A stretch of 64,000 nucleotides of DNA, taken from the NCBI RefSeq assembly GCF_949820605.1, contig NZ_CATKVU010000006.1, positions 2,305,001 through 2,369,000 on the forward strand, in the 5' to 3' direction. Both the position numbers and the translations under genes were made by a program. Of the stretch, positions 61,675 through 64,000 are shown one piece after another. Numbering within the stretch: position 1 is the first letter of the stretch; each line of letters begins with the position of its first letter. A model generated the notes under the pieces. That model did not search any database, was not told the DNA's origin, and saw nothing but the letters and a program-made list of their open reading frames with translations. The DNA is from Segatella copri (GTDB lineage: Bacteria; Bacteroidota; Bacteroidia; Bacteroidales; Bacteroidaceae).

Positions 61675-63096
61675 ATGAAAGCTATTAAATATTTAGTAGC
61701 AGGTTTGCTTGTCATGGGTTTGGCAGCACCTGCAATGGCACAGGATGTCAACTATAAGGACATGCTGAAACCTATAGAGACTACATTGAAGGCTGGTAAT
61801 GCAGATCCTAAGGCTTTTGCCAAGGAAATCAAGGAATACCAGAAGGAGTTCAAAAAGGATCCTAAGGCATTGATTGCTTTGGGTAACCTTCTTGCAATGA
61901 ACAAAAACTATGATCAGGCTAACGCTGTTGCTGATGCTGTCATCGCTAAGTTCAAGAACTATGGTGACGCTTACATTCTGAAAGGCGACATCTATGCAAT
62001 GCAGGACAATGGTGGTGAGGCTGCTACATGGTACGGTCAGTGTATGACAATGGATCCTAAGAATCCTCAGGGATATATCAGCTATTCTAACGTCTACCGT
62101 AAAATTGACCCACAGGCTAGTGCGGAAGCTTTGAACAAACTGAGAGAAATCAACCCTAACTACCCTATCGAGGCAGAAGCAGGTCACAACTTCTTCAGCG
62201 CTGGCAACTACGAGAAGGCTTATGAGTATTTCTCAAAGGCTAAGCCAAACACACTTGAAGAGTATACTCAGTACGAATATGCTTTCACAGCTTATATCGT
62301 TGGAAAGAAGGAAGAAAGTTTGAGCCTTTGCGAAAGTGGTATCCAGAAATTCCCTAAAGATGCAGCTATGCAGGTTTTGGCTATGCGCGCCGCTGTTGAC
62401 GTAAAGAACTTTGAATCTGCTCTCCAGCATGCAAACATCGTAATGAACACCGATTCTATCAAGAAGAATGCCAGTATCGTAGCTTATTATGGTTTGGCTT
62501 TGGCTGGCAACAAGCAGTATAATGAGGCTATAGCTCAGTACCAGAAGGCATTGGAGATGAAGGCTGATGATCCTAAGCCATTGCAGTATATCTCTGAAGC
62601 TTACAAGGAGCTGGGCGATGAAGACAAGGCTTTAGAGTACAACCAGCAGTATATGGACAAGAATCCAAATGCTGCTCCTACAGACTTCATGAAGCTTGCT
62701 GAAATCTATATAAACAAGGCTAAGAAAGATCCAGCTAAGAAGGTTGAGAATATCGACAAGGCTATCGGCGTATACGCTAAGTTAGCAGAGAAGTATCCTA
62801 CATTGAAGCCATTTGCTAAGCTTCAGGAGGGTAACACTGCTTTCCAGAACGAGTTGGACGACAAGGCTATTGCTGCTTACAAAGAAGTAATCAATGAGTT
62901 GGAAGCAAAGCAGTGTGATGAGGATGAACTCAGCTACCTGAAGACATCTTACCAGTATATGGGCTTCATCTATACCTACGACAAACAGGACTTCAACACA
63001 GCTAAGCCATACTGGGATAAGCTTCTGAAGCTTGATCCACAGAACAAGTTGGCTAACGATGCTTACGAGAAGGCAGGTCTCAAGCCAGGTGAATAA
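61675..63096 (+). CDS. Secreted TPR-repeat protein
   Basis: This 473-residue periplasmic protein has signal MKAIKYLVAGLLVMGLAAPAMA and about 8-9 TPR-like units between residues 45 and 465, e.g. AYILKGDIYAMQDNGGEAATWYGQCMTMDP (about 100-130) and AYYGLALAGNKQYNEAIAQYQKALEMKADDP (about 270-300). It is last in the exbB-exbD-exbD-tonB-PstS-like operon, 29 bases after the PstS-like gene. It is likely a protein-protein interaction scaffold of the Ton system in the periplasm (inference). A terminator-like hairpin follows. Confidence 0.85.
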   Translation: MKAIKYLVAGLLVMGLAAPAMAQDVNYKDMLKPIETTLKAGNADPKAFAKEIKEYQKEFKKDPKALIALGNLLAMNKNYDQANAVADAVIAKFKNYGDAYILKGDIYAMQDNGGEAATWYGQCMTMDPKNPQGYISYSNVYRKIDPQASAEALNKLREINPNYPIEAEAGHNFFSAGNYEKAYEYFSKAKPNTLEEYTQYEYAFTAYIVGKKEESLSLCESGIQKFPKDAAMQVLAMRAAVDVKNFESALQHANIVMNTDSIKKNASIVAYYGLALAGNKQYNEAIAQYQKALEMKADDPKPLQYISEAYKELGDEDKALEYNQQYMDKNPNAAPTDFMKLAEIYINKAKKDPAKKVENIDKAIGVYAKLAEKYPTLKPFAKLQEGNTAFQNELDDKAIAAYKEVINELEAKQCDEDELSYLKTSYQYMGFIYTYDKQDFNTAKPYWDKLLKLDPQNKLANDAYEKAGLKPGE

Positions 63097-63119
63097 GCAT
63101 AACATTAACTACAACATAT

Positions 63120-63156
63120 TGAGGGTGTGTCATAAGTCTGTGACGCACCCTTTTTT
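63120..63156 (+). terminator. Hairpin with T run; also the probable end of the IS1182 element
   Basis: GGGTGTGTCA and TGACGCACCC form a stem (one G-T pair) followed by TTTTTT, a good terminator for the TPR gene. The same GAGGGTGTGTCATAAGTCTG is at the ends of the element at 3469-3735, which suggests an IS end that doubles as a terminator. Confidence 0.6.
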
Positions 63157-63323
63157 GTGTGTGTTTCTATATATTCTAGTTGAATCGTAGTCTTTCTTCA
63201 CAAAGGGAATCTTATTATATTGTATAGAAACTTTACTTTTCTTGTTTTATCGATAACAAAACAGCCCCAAAGCTCACAAAAGGGCATAGTTATCCCTGAC
63301 GATAAAAAAAACAAAATTGAGTT

Positions 63324-64000
63324 TTATCGTTTTATCCCCAAATATTTCTTCAAATTGAATCCTATACCGAACAACCCTATGTCCATGTAAACTTTGTCCT
63401 TTCCGAAATGCCTGAATCGCTTATAATGCATATCTGCCTTCATCTGCCCAAATACAGCTTCCGGCTCTATCGGTCGCTGGCTTCTGTGTTTCAAGCCCTC
63501 TTGAGACGTTAGTAGCAGGAAGGCTTCCTTTTTATATGCATTCAGTTTATGGTTGACATATATGGTTCTGTTGCCTTTGGATTTCTTGCAGAGACTTCCA
63601 AGCGGACATCCATCACATCGTTGTGCTCTATATAATGTAATGACAGACACATAGCCGGAGTCACTTTTCGTTTGCCGTTGTCCACAAGGTTCCATGTGTT
63701 GTCCCATGGGGCAGACATAATAGTCATCATCCCTGTTGTAGTAGAAGTTCGCTTGGTTGAAGGCATCCTCCTTGAAAGGCTTATGCTGTTCCTTGTGAAA
63801 CCAGTTGTACTTTACATAACCCATCATCTCTTCCATCTCTAGGTACTCGTAGTTCTCCTCCGAGCCATACCCTGAGTCTGCGGTGACGCTCTTGGATTGC
63901 TTTCCATATCTTTTCTTGTACTTATCCAAAAAAGGCTTGAAGGTCAGGGTGTCTGTTGGATTGGGATAAAGGGCGAAATTCGTCCAATATTGATTCTCTG
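63324..64000 (-). CDS. IS1182-type transposase, C-terminal part
   Basis: The minus-strand frame is open from the window edge to the stop at 63324-63326 (about 225 residues seen). Motifs are VTADSGYGSEENYEYLE (a catalytic Asp), CPLGSLCKKSKGNRTIYVN (Cys cluster region), and QRPIEPEAVFGQMKADMHYKRFRHFG (catalytic Glu), typical of DDE_Tnp_1-type IS1182 transposases. The N-terminal half lies beyond position 64000. No frameshift is seen in the visible part. Confidence 0.9.
   Translation of the reverse strand, partial: ENQYWTNFALYPNPTDTLTFKPFLDKYKKRYGKQSKSVTADSGYGSEENYEYLEMEEMMGYVKYNWFHKEQHKPFKEDAFNQANFYYNRDDDYYVCPMGQHMEPCGQRQTKSDSGYVSVITLYRAQRCDGCPLGSLCKKSKGNRTIYVNHKLNAYKKEAFLLLTSQEGLKHRSQRPIEPEAVFGQMKADMHYKRFRHFGKDKVYMDIGLFGIGFNLKKYLGIKR

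Larger units (their letters stand above)
63120..64000 (-). mobile_element. IS1182-type insertion sequence, right part
   Basis: It contains the 3' half of an IS1182-like transposase and runs off the right edge. The right boundary is tentatively set at GAGGGTGTGTCATAAGTCTG (63120), a sequence also used as inverted ends elsewhere in the window. The left end and target duplication are outside the window, so the boundary is not proven. 63157-63323 holds no gene. Confidence 0.6.

Overview
The window looks like a chromosomal segment of a gut Bacteroidota, most likely Prevotellaceae (Segatella/Prevotella copri-like). The support is the 16S/23S sequence, SusC/SusD pairs, a hybrid two-component regulator, a FimB/Mfa2-type lipoprotein, and promoters of the Bacteroidota type (TTTG, about 20 bases, TAnnTTTG) in front of many genes. 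Genus-level placement is an inference from the sequence alone.

Layout. 1-2.6 kb: an rRNA operon on the minus strand (5' part of 23S, spacer with a tRNA-like relic, 16S, promoter). 2.8-3.8 kb: a B3/4-domain gene, then a non-coding element with IS-like inverted ends and a 22-base degenerate tandem array. 3.9-9.3 kb: a SusC-SusD-lipoprotein operon without enzymes. 9.6-16.7 kb: HAD phosphatase, FimB/Mfa2-like lipoprotein, and a TolC-HlyD-permease-permease efflux operon. 16.9-22.4 kb: Mrp, a GH115-like protein lacking the usual catalytic region, intergenic repeats, a DUF4160/DUF2442 pair and IlvE. 22.7-49.7 kb: a fructan utilization locus (fructokinase, MFS sugar transporter, two GH32 enzymes, SusC/SusD, a frameshifted TonB-dependent receptor, a full hybrid two-component regulator and a shortened transmembrane regulator). 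It is interrupted at 33.3-40.7 kb by an AAA/PD-(D/E)XK gene, an IS1380 element that truncates an older gene, and a self-contained membrane-LytTR / TonB-receptor operon. DinB lies at 45.7 kb. 49.9-52.4 kb: aspartate ammonia-lyase and an AraC regulator. 52.4-52.7 kb: a cluster of DnaA-box-like sites and a tRNA(CAT). 52.9-63.1 kb: co-directional housekeeping genes (LptF/G permease, RibBA, aminotransferase, ExbB-ExbD-ExbD-TonB-PstS-like-TPR). 63.1-64 kb: the end of an IS1182-type element.

How the genes work together. GH32 enzymes and SusC/SusD would bind, cut and import fructans; MFS and fructokinase take the fructose into metabolism. The two sensor-regulators share a related periplasmic sugar-binding domain. 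The SusC and TonB-receptor promoters carry a nearly identical 34-base palindromic site, so they are probably one regulon. The Ton complex at 57.6-60.7 kb would energise all SusC/TonB receptors in the window.

Most interesting: (a) the 37.0-40.7 kb operon, where a four-helix membrane LytTR regulator precedes four TAG-type half-sites at exact 20-base spacing, a receptor gene whose start codon sits at the predicted transcription start, and a small helical ORF upstream; (b) the transmembrane sugar-binding/AraC one-component regulator; (c) a possible replication origin at 52.44-52.55 kb, supported by DnaA-like boxes, gene orientation and hand-sampled GC skew; (d) three unrelated intergenic arrays with the same 22-23 base period.
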